DNA of 31,254 nt from an uncultured Peptococcaceae bacterium. Lineage in GTDB: Bacteria > Bacillota > Peptococcia > Peptococcales > Peptococcaceae. Position 1 is the first letter of the stretch. Every line of letters starts with the position of its first letter. Shown in pieces: positions 7,281-14,392 of the stretch. Location of the stretch: assembly GCA_902462325.1 (NCBI GenBank), contig CABQBF010000012.1, positions 1 to 31,254 on the forward strand, written 5' to 3'. The notes beneath the pieces were generated by a model that was not told the origin of the DNA, ran no database searches, and saw only the letters and a list, made by a program, of their open reading frames with translations. A program made the position numbers and the translations under genes.

Positions 7281-8156
7281 TTAGCCAAAAATTTTCTTGT
7301 GCAGCTCCAGCCCTGTAGGCGTAACGGCCAAGCCGCCCCGGGCTGTCTCCCGCAACGATTCGGGCAGGCTGCGCCCCACTGCGCCCATAGCGGTAATTAC
7401 TTCGTCTACGGGAATAACGCTGGTAACGCCGGACAGGGCCAGGTCGGCCATCACCATGGCCAGGGACGCGCCTAAGGCGTTGCGTTTGGCGCAAGGCACC
7501 TCTACCAGCCCTGCCACTGGGTCGCAAACCAAGCCCATGACATTTTTCAGCACCATGGCGCAGGCCTGACCGGCTTGCTCCGGTGTGCCGCCCCGCAGTT
7601 CTACCGCAGCAGCGGCAGCCATAGCCGACGCTGCGCCGCATTCGGCCTGACAGCCGCCCACCGCGCCGGACACCGAGGCCCGATGGGCAATGACCATGCC
7701 AAAGCCGGCGCAGGTCATCAGGGCCACTGCAATTTTTTCATCGGATAAATTGTCCAGCTCTTGTATTTTTTTCAGCACACCGGGCACAATGCCGCAGGAG
7801 CCAGCGGTAGGACAGGCCACAATCCGTCCCATGGTGGCGTTTACCTCTGCTACGGCCAGCGCATAGCTGACGGCCTCCATCACGCTCTGCCCGGAGAGTA
7901 GCGGTGCGCCGCTCTGGCAATAGTCATAGAGCTTGCGGCCTTCGCCGCCAATTAACCCGCCTTTGGAGCGCTGGGGATTTTCAATGCCGGTGGCGATGGA
8001 TTCCTTCATCACCTGCCAGTTTTTCTCCATCTGGGCCAGCACTTCCGCTTCGTTCTGCTGCTTCAGCGCCGCTTCCTGCTTTGCCATAGCCTGCCCGATG
8101 CTGCTGTGATTTTCCCGGGCCAGTTGAATTAATGTCTCCACAGAACCAATTACCAT
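7281..8156 (-). CDS. sdaAA: L-serine dehydratase, iron-sulfur alpha subunit
   Basis: The enzyme converts L-serine to pyruvate and ammonia using an oxygen-sensitive [4Fe-4S] cluster. The 291-residue length fits the Firmicute alpha subunit. Diagnostic motifs are CPTAGSCGIVPGVL near residue 135, GCQAECGAASAMAAAA near 170 and LVCDPVAGLVEVPCAKRNA near 215, which carry the cluster cysteines and substrate loop. The C-terminus has the PTGLELHKKIFG ending. The ATG follows a strong AGGAGGAAA ribosome-binding site. The gene begins 33 bases after the beta subunit and is followed by the TPR gene. In an amino-acid fermenter it would supply pyruvate and release ammonia. Confidence 0.95.
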   Translation of the reverse strand: MVIGSVETLIQLARENHSSIGQAMAKQEAALKQQNEAEVLAQMEKNWQVMKESIATGIENPQRSKGGLIGGEGRKLYDYCQSGAPLLSGQSVMEAVSYALAVAEVNATMGRIVACPTAGSCGIVPGVLKKIQELDNLSDEKIAVALMTCAGFGMVIAHRASVSGAVGGCQAECGAASAMAAAAAVELRGGTPEQAGQACAMVLKNVMGLVCDPVAGLVEVPCAKRNALGASLAMVMADLALSGVTSVIPVDEVITAMGAVGRSLPESLRETARGGLAVTPTGLELHKKIFG

Positions 8157-8189
8157 CGTGTTTCCTCCTGTTCAAGTATATGAAACAAC

Positions 8190-8861
8190 CTAAAAAGGTT
8201 TGACAAATTTTACATCCAAAACGGTTCGCATGGCCACAATTTCTTGCAGCGCTTCGTCGGGCACGTCTTGGTCTGTTTCAATGACCATATAGGCCAGCGC
8301 GTTTTTTTCCTGCCGGAATACCTTCATCGCGGCGATATTCACATGATAGTCCACCAATACGCCGGTAATTTTGTGAATGACGCCGGGCTGATCCATGTGG
8401 GTGTCGATAATGGTGGGATACACGCCTTCGATTTCTACCGGAAAGCCGTCCAATTCGGTAATCAGTATCTTACCGCCGCCGATGGAGCAGCCTACCACTG
8501 TTTTTTCCTGGCCGTCGGCTGTTTTCATAATGAATTTGGCTGTATTGGCGTGGTAGCCTTCGCCCAAATCGGTGGCTACAAATTTATATTGCAGCCCCGC
8601 TTCGTCGGCCAGACGATAAGACTCCCGAATGCGCACATCATCGGGCTCCATGCCCAGCAAACCGCCCAGCAGGGCCAAATCGGTACCGTGACCTTTGTAG
8701 GTTTTGGCAAAAGAACCGTGGAGCAAAATTTCCACTTGCTGGGGCAGCTCCTTGGCAATGGCGCGGGCAAACCGGCCCAGCCGCACAGCGCCGGCAGTAT
8801 GGGAGCTGGACGGGCCAACCATCACCGGCCCGATGATATCAAAGCAACTGTATTCACTCAT
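8190..8861 (-). CDS. sdaAB: L-serine dehydratase, iron-sulfur beta subunit
   Basis: The 223-residue beta subunit starts with the family signature FDIIGPVMVGPSSSHTAGAVRLGR. Its C-terminal third (about residues 145-220, GVIHKITGVLVDYHVNIAAM) is an ACT domain, a small fold that often binds amino acids. The ATG is preceded by AGAGGAGG. It is the first gene of the operon sdaAB-sdaAA-TPR, with a predicted promoter about 70 bases upstream. The serine-binding role of the ACT domain is known for the family in general and not shown here. Confidence 0.95.
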   Translation of the reverse strand: MSEYSCFDIIGPVMVGPSSSHTAGAVRLGRFARAIAKELPQQVEILLHGSFAKTYKGHGTDLALLGGLLGMEPDDVRIRESYRLADEAGLQYKFVATDLGEGYHANTAKFIMKTADGQEKTVVGCSIGGGKILITELDGFPVEIEGVYPTIIDTHMDQPGVIHKITGVLVDYHVNIAAMKVFRQEKNALAYMVIETDQDVPDEALQEIVAMRTVLDVKFVKPF

Positions 8862-8920
8862 GGATAAGACCTCCTCTTTCGGTTTTGGAATTTGGTTTCG
8901 TTATTTTTTTCGTTGCACCC

Positions 8921-8950
8921 ATTGTACTATTTCCCACCGGTCACAGGCAA
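8921..8950 (-). promoter_or_regulatory. Predicted promoter of the serine dehydratase operon
   Basis: On the minus strand TTGCCT (8945-8950) and TACAAT (8921-8926) are separated by 18 bases, about 60 bases before the sdaAB start. A further TATAAT lies at 9004-9009 without a good -35 box. Confidence 0.5.
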
Positions 8951-9054
8951 ATAAAAAATAGCAAAACACGTTGCCATAAAAAAATTTATCATTGCACTTG
9001 GCCATTATACTTTCTCATGGGCTTTTGCCTTGGTTGCAGAGAAGGGGCCGCCAA

Positions 9055-9099
9055 CAAAAAAGGACTGCCGGGAAGCACCTTCTCCGTGCGGCAGTCCTT
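9055..9099 (-). terminator. Terminator after the ACT-like small gene
   Basis: A 10-bp stem AAGGACTGCC/GGCAGTCCTT (9060-9069 and 9090-9099) is followed on the minus strand by TTTTTTG. It lies about 20 bases after the stop codon of the 83-residue protein. Confidence 0.85.
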
Positions 9100-9120
9100 G
9101 CTTTTGTATCTGGTCTGAAA

Positions 9121-9372
9121 TTATTCCAGTTCCATTGCTTGTACTTTTACCAAATCCAGTGCCGACAATTCTGCCTGCAAAGCCTGAATTTTGGCATCGT
9201 CGCCGATTACCTGCAACAGGATCCGGCCGTTTTCGTTGTTTTCGCCGTGATGTAAATCATGCAGCCCCAAACGGAAATGAATCATTTCTCCGTATTTGGT
9301 CAGCACTTCCTGAACGGTTGGCGCAGCGGTGCTGCGTTTATCAATATTGATTGCTAAAATAACGTCTTTCAT
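9121..9372 (-). CDS. Small ACT-like protein, possible TM1266-type regulator
   Basis: This 83-residue protein has an alternating strand-helix pattern typical of a single ferredoxin-like/ACT-type domain: a strand (VILAINIDKR), a helix (VQEVLTKYGEMI), then FRLGLHDL, RILLQVIGD, a helix (AKIQALQAELSAL) and a final VKVQAMEL. The layout resembles the small TM1266/iron-only hydrogenase system regulator and NikR-C-like proteins, which have no DNA-binding helix of their own. Three histidines cluster in GLHDLHHGEN and might bind metal. An AGGAGG site precedes the ATG. It has its own promoter and terminator, so it is monocistronic. The family link is tentative and the function unknown. Confidence 0.75.
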   Translation of the reverse strand: MKDVILAINIDKRSTAAPTVQEVLTKYGEMIHFRLGLHDLHHGENNENGRILLQVIGDDAKIQALQAELSALDLVKVQAMELE

Positions 9373-9426
9373 TGTAAAAACCTCCTATGCATTGTTTCCT
9401 ACTGTTTATATTCTCCAATAACTTTT

Positions 9427-9455
9427 ATTTTATACCCGATTGGAAAAAATGTAAA
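9427..9455 (-). promoter_or_regulatory. Predicted promoter of the ACT-like small gene
   Basis: On the minus strand TTTACA (9450-9455) and TAAAAT (9427-9432) are 17 bases apart, about 55 bases upstream of the start codon at 9372. Confidence 0.5.
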
Positions 9456-9508
9456 CTGCTTTATTGAAGATTTCTACAAGTCCTATGCACATTTCTTTCC
9501 GTCTGCGC

Positions 9509-11206
9509 TTATTCTGTTTCATCCTGCAGGGCGTCATAGCCTTCGTCGGCGGTACGGATACGGATGACGTTTTCGCAGTCGTAAACGAAAATCTTGCCGT
9601 CGCCTACTTTGCCGGTATACAAGGCTTTGCGGGCGGTGTTAACCACCAAATCGACAGGCACCTTGCATACAACAATTTCAATTTTAATTTTGGGCAGCAA
9701 ATTCATTTCCATCTGTACGCCACGATAGTACTGTTTCTGTCCCTTCTGCAAGCCGCAGCCCAGCACATGGGAAACGGTCATGCCGCTGACGCCAATCTTG
9801 GCCATGGCAGCCTTCAGATCGTTAAATTTATTTTCGTTGGTCATAATTTCCACTTTGGAAATCTTCACGTCGGAAGCCAAAATCTTATCATCGCTGGCAG
9901 GAATCACTTTTAGCGGTACAGCCTCTTCTACGCTAACTGGTACGTCGGCGTCGCATAGGCTGGTGTGATAGGCGGTTTCAAACATGGATTTGAAATCGTT
10001 GGTGTAAGGCGGCAAGCCATGTTCCACCACATCCAGACCGGTAATTTCTTCTTCGGCTGTCACCCGCAGCCCCACGGTGGCCTTGATGATGACAAACACT
10101 ACAGTCATCACAACGGCTACATAGGTTGCCACTACCACAACGCCGATAAACTGGGTGATGGTCATAGCCAAGCCGCCGCCGTAGAACAAGCCGCCGTCCA
10201 GAGCGAACAGCCCTGTCAGGATAGTGCCGGCAGCGCCGCAAGCGCCATGTACGGAGATGGCGCCGACAGGGTCGTCAATTTTACAAACCTTGTCTACCAA
10301 TTCCACAGCGCCTACTACCAAAACGCCGCTGACCAAGCCAATTACGAATGCGCCCACCGGCGTTACGGCATCACAGCCGGCTGTAATACCTACCAAACCG
10401 GCCAGAGCGCCATTTAGCGTCATAGATACATCAGGCTTACCGTAGGCTTTCCAAGTAACAAACATGGTAGCTGCCGCCGCTGTTGCCGCAGCCAGATTGG
10501 TGTTGACAAAAATCAAGCCCATGGAATACAAAGCGTCGTCGCCGGTGGCACAAACAGTGGAAGCCCCGTTGAACCCGAACCAGCCAAACCAGAGAATGAA
10601 CATCCCTAAGGCCGCCAAGGGCAGGCTCTGGCCCGGAATGGCCTTGGATTTTCCTTCGGCGTCATATTTGCCAATGCGGGGGCCTAAAATTTTCGCGCCC
10701 ACCAGAGCAGCCACACCGCCTACCATGTGTACGGCGGTAGAACCGGCAAAATCGTGGAAGCCCAACTGGCTAAGCCAGCCGCCGCCCCAAATCCAATGGC
10801 CGGAAATGGGATAAATAATGGCGCTGATGGCTACGCTGTAAATCAGATAGGCGCTGAACTTGGTGCGCTCTGCCATAGCGCCCGATACGATGGTGGCCGC
10901 TGTGGCGCAAAACACCGTCTGGAAGATTAAAAAGGTATAGGTGGAAAAGGTGCTGTCGTAATTGCCGCGAACAAAAAAGTCGGGAATTCCAACAAGGCCC
11001 ACCAAATCGGCGCCAAACATGATGCCGAAGCCGATAAACCAGAAGGCAACGGAGCCTAAACATAAGTCCATCACATTTTTCATGATGATATTGCCGGAGT
11101 TTTTCAATCGGGTCAGCCCCACCTCTACCATGGTGAAGCCAATCTGCATGGAAAACACCAGCACAGCGCCAAACAAAACCCAAATAGAATCTACAGATGA
11201 AAACAT
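9509..11206 (-). CDS. Ammonium channel fused to a PII signalling domain
   Basis: This 565-residue fusion joins an Amt channel (about residues 1-400, roughly 11 membrane helices) to a complete PII/GlnK domain (about 448-565). The channel keeps the conserved pore aspartate (D152) and the twin histidines (H160 in STAVHMVGG and H320 in GAISVHGACG). The PII part has a T-loop, GCGLQKGQKQYYRGVQ, with a tyrosine (Y494) at the usual modification site, and the KVGDGKIFV signature near 532. Separate GlnK proteins normally plug Amt under nitrogen excess; here the plug is tethered. The start at 11206 was chosen because GGGGGGAAG precedes it; a longer frame to 11281 runs through the upstream hairpin. It lies downstream of glnN in the same direction. 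Confidence 0.95.
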   Translation of the reverse strand: MFSSVDSIWVLFGAVLVFSMQIGFTMVEVGLTRLKNSGNIIMKNVMDLCLGSVAFWFIGFGIMFGADLVGLVGIPDFFVRGNYDSTFSTYTFLIFQTVFCATAATIVSGAMAERTKFSAYLIYSVAISAIIYPISGHWIWGGGWLSQLGFHDFAGSTAVHMVGGVAALVGAKILGPRIGKYDAEGKSKAIPGQSLPLAALGMFILWFGWFGFNGASTVCATGDDALYSMGLIFVNTNLAAATAAAATMFVTWKAYGKPDVSMTLNGALAGLVGITAGCDAVTPVGAFVIGLVSGVLVVGAVELVDKVCKIDDPVGAISVHGACGAAGTILTGLFALDGGLFYGGGLAMTITQFIGVVVVATYVAVVMTVVFVIIKATVGLRVTAEEEITGLDVVEHGLPPYTNDFKSMFETAYHTSLCDADVPVSVEEAVPLKVIPASDDKILASDVKISKVEIMTNENKFNDLKAAMAKIGVSGMTVSHVLGCGLQKGQKQYYRGVQMEMNLLPKIKIEIVVCKVPVDLVVNTARKALYTGKVGDGKIFVYDCENVIRIRTADEGYDALQDETE

Positions 11207-11243
11207 ACTACTTCCCCCCAAACTTGATGTATCTATCGCAATG

Positions 11244-11287
11244 AAAAAGGCGCGCTGAGAGGATAAAATCCTTCTCAACACGCCTTT
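11244..11287 (-). terminator. Terminator-like hairpin in the amt leader
   Basis: The stem AAAGGCG/CGCCTTT (11246-11252 and 11281-11287) with an inner TGAGA-GGAT/ATCC-TCTCA stem is followed on the minus strand by TTTTTC. It ends only about 38 bases before the amt start codon, too close for a separate promoter to fit easily. It is either the glnN terminator with amt expressed by read-through or a true attenuator. Confidence 0.7.
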
Positions 11288-11323
11288 GTGTTTTTATAAG
11301 TGCCTGACCGTTCTTTTTCGTCG

Positions 11324-11370
11324 ATAGCTGCGTTGTATTCGCACAAAAAGCGTGCTTCAGACGAAAAATC
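11324..11370 (+). repeat. Palindromic intergenic repeat, copy A
   Basis: This copy has ATAGCTGCGTTGT (11324-11336), then a short stem around AAAAAG (GCAC/GTGC, 11341-11354), then CGAAAAATC (11362-11370). The same three parts in the same order occur inverted in copy B at 11496-11564, showing one repeat family in two orientations. Confidence 0.6.
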
Positions 11371-11406
11371 CTGCGTCAGTGAATATGTTATTGTATTTTA
11401 TTTCTA

Positions 11407-11485
11407 CCAAGGGCAAAGAAAAATTTTCGGATAAATAATCGCTCGCCCAAGTCTCTAGCCAAGGGCGCCGGAAAATTTTCGGATA
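11407..11485. repeat. Imperfect direct repeat pair
   Basis: CCAAGGGC followed a few bases later by a palindromic GAAAATTTTC-GGATA segment occurs at 11407-11433 and again at 11459-11485, about 52 bases apart. The second copy adjoins palindromic copy B. No protein-coding reading is supported here. Confidence 0.6.
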
Positions 11486-11495
11486 GCTAGGCGGC

Positions 11496-11564
11496 TTTTG
11501 ATTTTTCGAGCGACGCGTACTTTTTGGTACGCAAGGCGAGGAAAATCAAAAACAACGCAGCTAT
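11496..11564 (-). repeat. Palindromic intergenic repeat, copy B
   Basis: This is a long imperfect hairpin. The outer arms TTTTGATTTTTC and GAAAATCAAAA lie at 11496-11507 and 11541-11551, and the inner arms GCGTAC/GTACGC flank TTTTTG. ACAACGCAGCTAT follows at 11552-11564. Read on the minus strand it shares ATAGCTGCGTTGT, a hairpin around AAAAAG and CGAAAAATC with copy A. REP/MITE-like, family unknown. Confidence 0.65.
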
Positions 11565-11587
11565 ACGGAAATTTAACAAGCCCGCCC

Positions 11588-13693
11588 TTAAATCTTGAAG
11601 AGTAAATCCCCATACGTCGGGAACGGCCAATACTCTTCACCCACCAAAGTTTCCAGCTCATCGGCTACAGCCCGTAATTCCTGCATACCAGGGAAGATAT
11701 AATTCTTATAATACTGCGCTCTGTCTTCGATATTTTCTTCGTGATTCTTGGTGTTCAATACAGCGGCGTTCAGCGCCTCTGTTTTCTTATACAGCGAGCC
11801 GGACAAGGCTGCTACCTTCTGGATGATGCTTTCCTGCATGGAGCAATCGGCGTCGGCCACAACTGCTTTCACTGCCGTAGCGGTAGCGCTCATATCCTTC
11901 AAATAGGAGGATACAGCGGGAATGATTTCTTTTTTGGACATTTCCAGCATGGTCAGCGCTTCAATGTGCAACACCTTGCAGTAATTATCCAACAAAATTT
12001 CGCAGCGGGAATGTAATTCTTCGGCAGTGTAAATGCCATGCTTGGTAAACAGGGTAATATTTTTTTCATCTACCAGATAGGGAATGGCGTCGGCAGTATT
12101 TTTCAGATTGAGCAAGCCTCTGCTTTCGGCTTCCCGTACCCATTCGTCCGAATAGTTGTTGCCGTTGAAAATAATCCGTTTGTGCTTGATGGCGATATCC
12201 CGAATGATTTCTTTGGCTTTAGCAGTTACGTCTTCTGCGTCTTCCAGTTGGTCGGCAATGTAACCGATGGCGTCGGCTGCGATGGTATTCATCACCGTAT
12301 TGGTACCGGAAATGGAAGAAGCGGAGCCCAGCATACGGAATTCAAATTTATTACCGGTAAAGGCAAAAGGAGAGGTCCGGTTGCGGTCGGTGGTATCCTT
12401 CTGGAAGCTGGGCAGTGCAGCTACGCCGGTTTCCATCTTCTGCATAGTAACCGGTACATATTCCAAGCCTTTTTCATAGGATTCCAGAATATCGCTCAGT
12501 TCATCGCCTAAAAACATAGAGATAATGGCTGGCGGCGCTTCATTGGCGCCCAAACGGTGATCGTTGCCAGCAGTGGCAACCGATACCCGCAGCAAATCCT
12601 GATATTCGTCAACCGCTTTGATAATGGCTACCAAGAACAGCAGGAACTGAATGTTTTCTTCCGGTTTTTTGCCAGGGCTCAACAGGTTTTCGCCGGTATT
12701 GGTAGACATGGACCAGTTGTTATGCTTACCGGAGCCATTGACGCCGGCGAATGGTTTTTCATGCAGCAGGCAGGATAAATCGTGACGGCGGGCCACATCC
12801 TTTAAGGCTTCCATGGTCAGCTGATTGTGGTCGGTAGCAATGTTGGTGGTGCTGAAAATTGGCGCCAATTCATGCTGCGCAGGCGCAACTTCATTATGCT
12901 CGGTTTTGGCCAACACGCCCAGCTTCCACAGTTCTTCGTTCAAATCTTCCATAAAGGCGGTAATTCTCGGTTTAATGGCGCCAAAGTAGTGGTCTTCCAG
13001 CTCCTGCCCTTTTGGCGGTTTAGCGCCAAACAGGGTGCGGCCGGTAAACAGAATGTCCTTTCTCTTATAGGACAGGGCGCGGTCTACCAGGAAGTATTCC
13101 TGTTCCGGGCCAACGGTAGTGGTAACGCGGGTTACATCGGTCTTGCCCAAAATACGCAGCAGCCGAACGGCTTCTTTGCTCAAAAGTTCCATGGAACGCA
13201 AGAGCGGCGTTTTTTTGTCCAGCACTTCGCCGCTGTAGGAGCAGAACACCGTCGGAATATACAAGGTATGGTCTTTTACAAAGGCGTAAGAGGTCGGATC
13301 CCAAGAGGTATAACCGCGGGCTTCAAAGGTTGCCCGCAAGCCGCCCGACGGGAAGCTGGAGGCGTCCGGTTCCCCTTTGATTAATTCTTTGCCGGAAAAA
13401 TCCATCATTACTCTGCCGCCGGCAGCCGGTGTGATAAAGCTGTCGTGTTTTTCCGCTGTGATGCCAGTCATGGGCTGGAACCAGTGAGTAAAGTGGGTAG
13501 CGCCCTTTTCCATAGCCCAATCCATCATAGCGTTGGCTACTACATCGGCCACCGTTGGGTCCAACGCAGCGCCCTGGTCAATGGTATCTTTTAATTTCAG
13601 GTAAACATCTTTCGGCAGTTTGGCCTTCATAGCAGCATCATTAAACACCATGCTGCCAAACATTTCTGGAACATCAATCATTTTGTTTCCCAT
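11588..13693 (-). CDS. glnN: Glutamine synthetase type III
   Basis: The enzyme makes glutamine from glutamate, ammonia and ATP in the cytoplasm. The 701-residue length and sequence fit the large GSIII class found in Bacteroidetes, cyanobacteria and some anaerobic Firmicutes. The protein starts MGNKMIDVPEMFGSMVF. It contains GGRVMMDFSGKELIKGEPDASSFPSGG near residue 95, the acidic metal-site segment TVGPEQEYFLVDR near 170, the AKTEHNEVAPAQHE loop near 265, GSGKHNNWSMST near 325 and the R-rich TTDRNRTSPFAFTGNKFEFR near 435. The start at 13693 was chosen because GGAGG lies about seven bases upstream; the frame opens five codons earlier. It is preceded by an extended -10 promoter and followed by a repeat-rich gap and the Amt-PII gene. 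Confidence 0.96.
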   Translation of the reverse strand: MGNKMIDVPEMFGSMVFNDAAMKAKLPKDVYLKLKDTIDQGAALDPTVADVVANAMMDWAMEKGATHFTHWFQPMTGITAEKHDSFITPAAGGRVMMDFSGKELIKGEPDASSFPSGGLRATFEARGYTSWDPTSYAFVKDHTLYIPTVFCSYSGEVLDKKTPLLRSMELLSKEAVRLLRILGKTDVTRVTTTVGPEQEYFLVDRALSYKRKDILFTGRTLFGAKPPKGQELEDHYFGAIKPRITAFMEDLNEELWKLGVLAKTEHNEVAPAQHELAPIFSTTNIATDHNQLTMEALKDVARRHDLSCLLHEKPFAGVNGSGKHNNWSMSTNTGENLLSPGKKPEENIQFLLFLVAIIKAVDEYQDLLRVSVATAGNDHRLGANEAPPAIISMFLGDELSDILESYEKGLEYVPVTMQKMETGVAALPSFQKDTTDRNRTSPFAFTGNKFEFRMLGSASSISGTNTVMNTIAADAIGYIADQLEDAEDVTAKAKEIIRDIAIKHKRIIFNGNNYSDEWVREAESRGLLNLKNTADAIPYLVDEKNITLFTKHGIYTAEELHSRCEILLDNYCKVLHIEALTMLEMSKKEIIPAVSSYLKDMSATATAVKAVVADADCSMQESIIQKVAALSGSLYKKTEALNAAVLNTKNHEENIEDRAQYYKNYIFPGMQELRAVADELETLVGEEYWPFPTYGDLLFKI

Positions 13694-13757
13694 TGTTTCA
13701 ACCTCCATCTAGTTTCAATCATTCAGCCTTTTTCTTTTCGAAGCAGGATTTTACAGT

Positions 13758-13766
13758 ATTATAACA
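13758..13766 (-). promoter_or_regulatory. Extended -10 element of glnN
   Basis: TG-T-TATAAT on the minus strand (TATAAT at 13758-13763, TG at 13765-13766) lies about 65 bases before the glnN start and just past the terminator of the gene upstream. There is only a weak T-rich -35 region. Confidence 0.5.
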
Positions 13767-13778
13767 GTTGAAAGAAAA

Positions 13779-13818
13779 GAAAAAAGGCACTGCAAGTGTT
13801 CCCACTCACAGCGCCTTT
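13779..13818 (-). terminator. Terminator of the 103-residue protein gene
   Basis: An imperfect stem, AAAGGC/GCCTTT (13783-13788 and 13813-13818) with inner AGTG/CACT pairing, is followed on the minus strand by a T-rich run. Confidence 0.75.
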
Positions 13819-13928
13819 GCTGTTCTCTATGTTTTATAGTATAGTGGCTGTCTTGCGCTTTGTCAAGTATTTTTCTGCCTGTAATATTGTATTCATGGTT
13901 TCTGTATGCAATAACAGCGCCGCCATGT

Positions 13929-14240
13929 TCAGCAAGCGCCTTCGTTATAAAATACAAAGGCCTTAAAGCCAATGCAGGCGGCAAAATAAAAGGGCCGCAG
14001 CTTCAAATATTCCACCTGAGCCAGCGGCAGGCGCACCTCTTTATCCTGCTCCTGCTCCGTCAGCAGCAGCGTTTCTTCCTCCACGGTATAGCGGATATTA
14101 TAGAGCCAGCGGCTCTCCGGCTCTCCGCATAGCTTATAGCGGCCGTTAATATAGCGAATGGGCTTTTCTTCTCCTTCTATGCGCTGCTTTGCGCCCTGCA
14201 CCATCGCCCTGCCGTCGGGAAAATGTTCCTCCCATTCCAT
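13929..14240 (-). CDS. Hypothetical 103-residue protein
   Basis: I do not recognise this protein. It is soluble-looking, begins MEWEEHFPDGRAMVQGAKQR and is rich in acidic and aromatic residues. Predicted strands such as RYINGRYKLCG, RWLYNIRYTVEEETLLL and VRLPLAQVEYLKL suggest a small beta-rich domain. The last third (FYFAACIGFKAFVFYN) is more hydrophobic but short for a membrane segment. The gene has every sign of expression: a TTGTCA-18-TATAAT promoter, a GGGAGGAAG ribosome-binding site and its own terminator. It stands alone between the sulfatase-fold gene and glnN, so context gives no function. Confidence 0.75.
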   Translation of the reverse strand: MEWEEHFPDGRAMVQGAKQRIEGEEKPIRYINGRYKLCGEPESRWLYNIRYTVEEETLLLTEQEQDKEVRLPLAQVEYLKLRPFYFAACIGFKAFVFYNEGAC

Positions 14241-14275
14241 CGTGATCTTCCTCCCTCTCTCCTGCTCTTGTTTTT

Positions 14276-14305
14276 ATTATAACACAATCCCACTCCCCAT
14301 GACAA
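14276..14305 (-). promoter_or_regulatory. Promoter of the 103-residue protein gene
   Basis: On the minus strand TTGTCA (14300-14305) and TATAAT (14276-14281) are 18 bases apart, 35 bases before the start codon. The -35 box overlaps the T-run of the upstream terminator. Confidence 0.65.
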
Positions 14306-14336
14306 AAAAGATACTGCAGCCACTGGCCGCAGCATC
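14304..14336 (-). terminator. Terminator of the LtaS-like gene
   Basis: A near-perfect stem, GATaCTGCaGCC (14310-14321) and GGCcGCAGcATC (14325-14336) with a 3-base loop, is followed on the minus strand by TTTTTTG. Confidence 0.8.
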
Positions 14337-14350
14337 CTTGTCCGTCTCAC

Positions 14351-14380
14351 AAAAGGTCAACTGCTTGAGGAGACCTTTTT
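14351..14380. terminator. Second hairpin after the LtaS-like gene
   Basis: The stem AAAAGGTC/GACCTTTT (14351-14358 and 14372-14379) lies about 12 bases after the LtaS-like stop codon. The T-run is better on the plus strand, so on the minus strand it may act only as a 3' stabiliser or a weak first terminator. Confidence 0.45.
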
Positions 14381-14392
14381 TATTTTTATCTA

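Noticed and set aside
7267..7641. N-terminal extension of the TPR protein
   Set aside because: The extension overlaps sdaAA and is Arg/Gly-rich, out-of-frame noise. The true start at 7266 has a ribosome-binding site and matches the first repeat.
8244..8867. 207-codon open frame on the plus strand
   Set aside because: Antisense shadow of sdaAB, which has a strong family match and start signals.
11207..11281. 25-residue N-terminal extension of Amt-PII
   Set aside because: It is encoded by the hairpin sequence in the leader and lacks a ribosome-binding site; the ATG at 11206 follows GGGGGG.
11315..11570. CRISPR array
   Set aside because: Repeats are few, palindromic and in opposite orientations with unequal spacing, and no cas gene is nearby.
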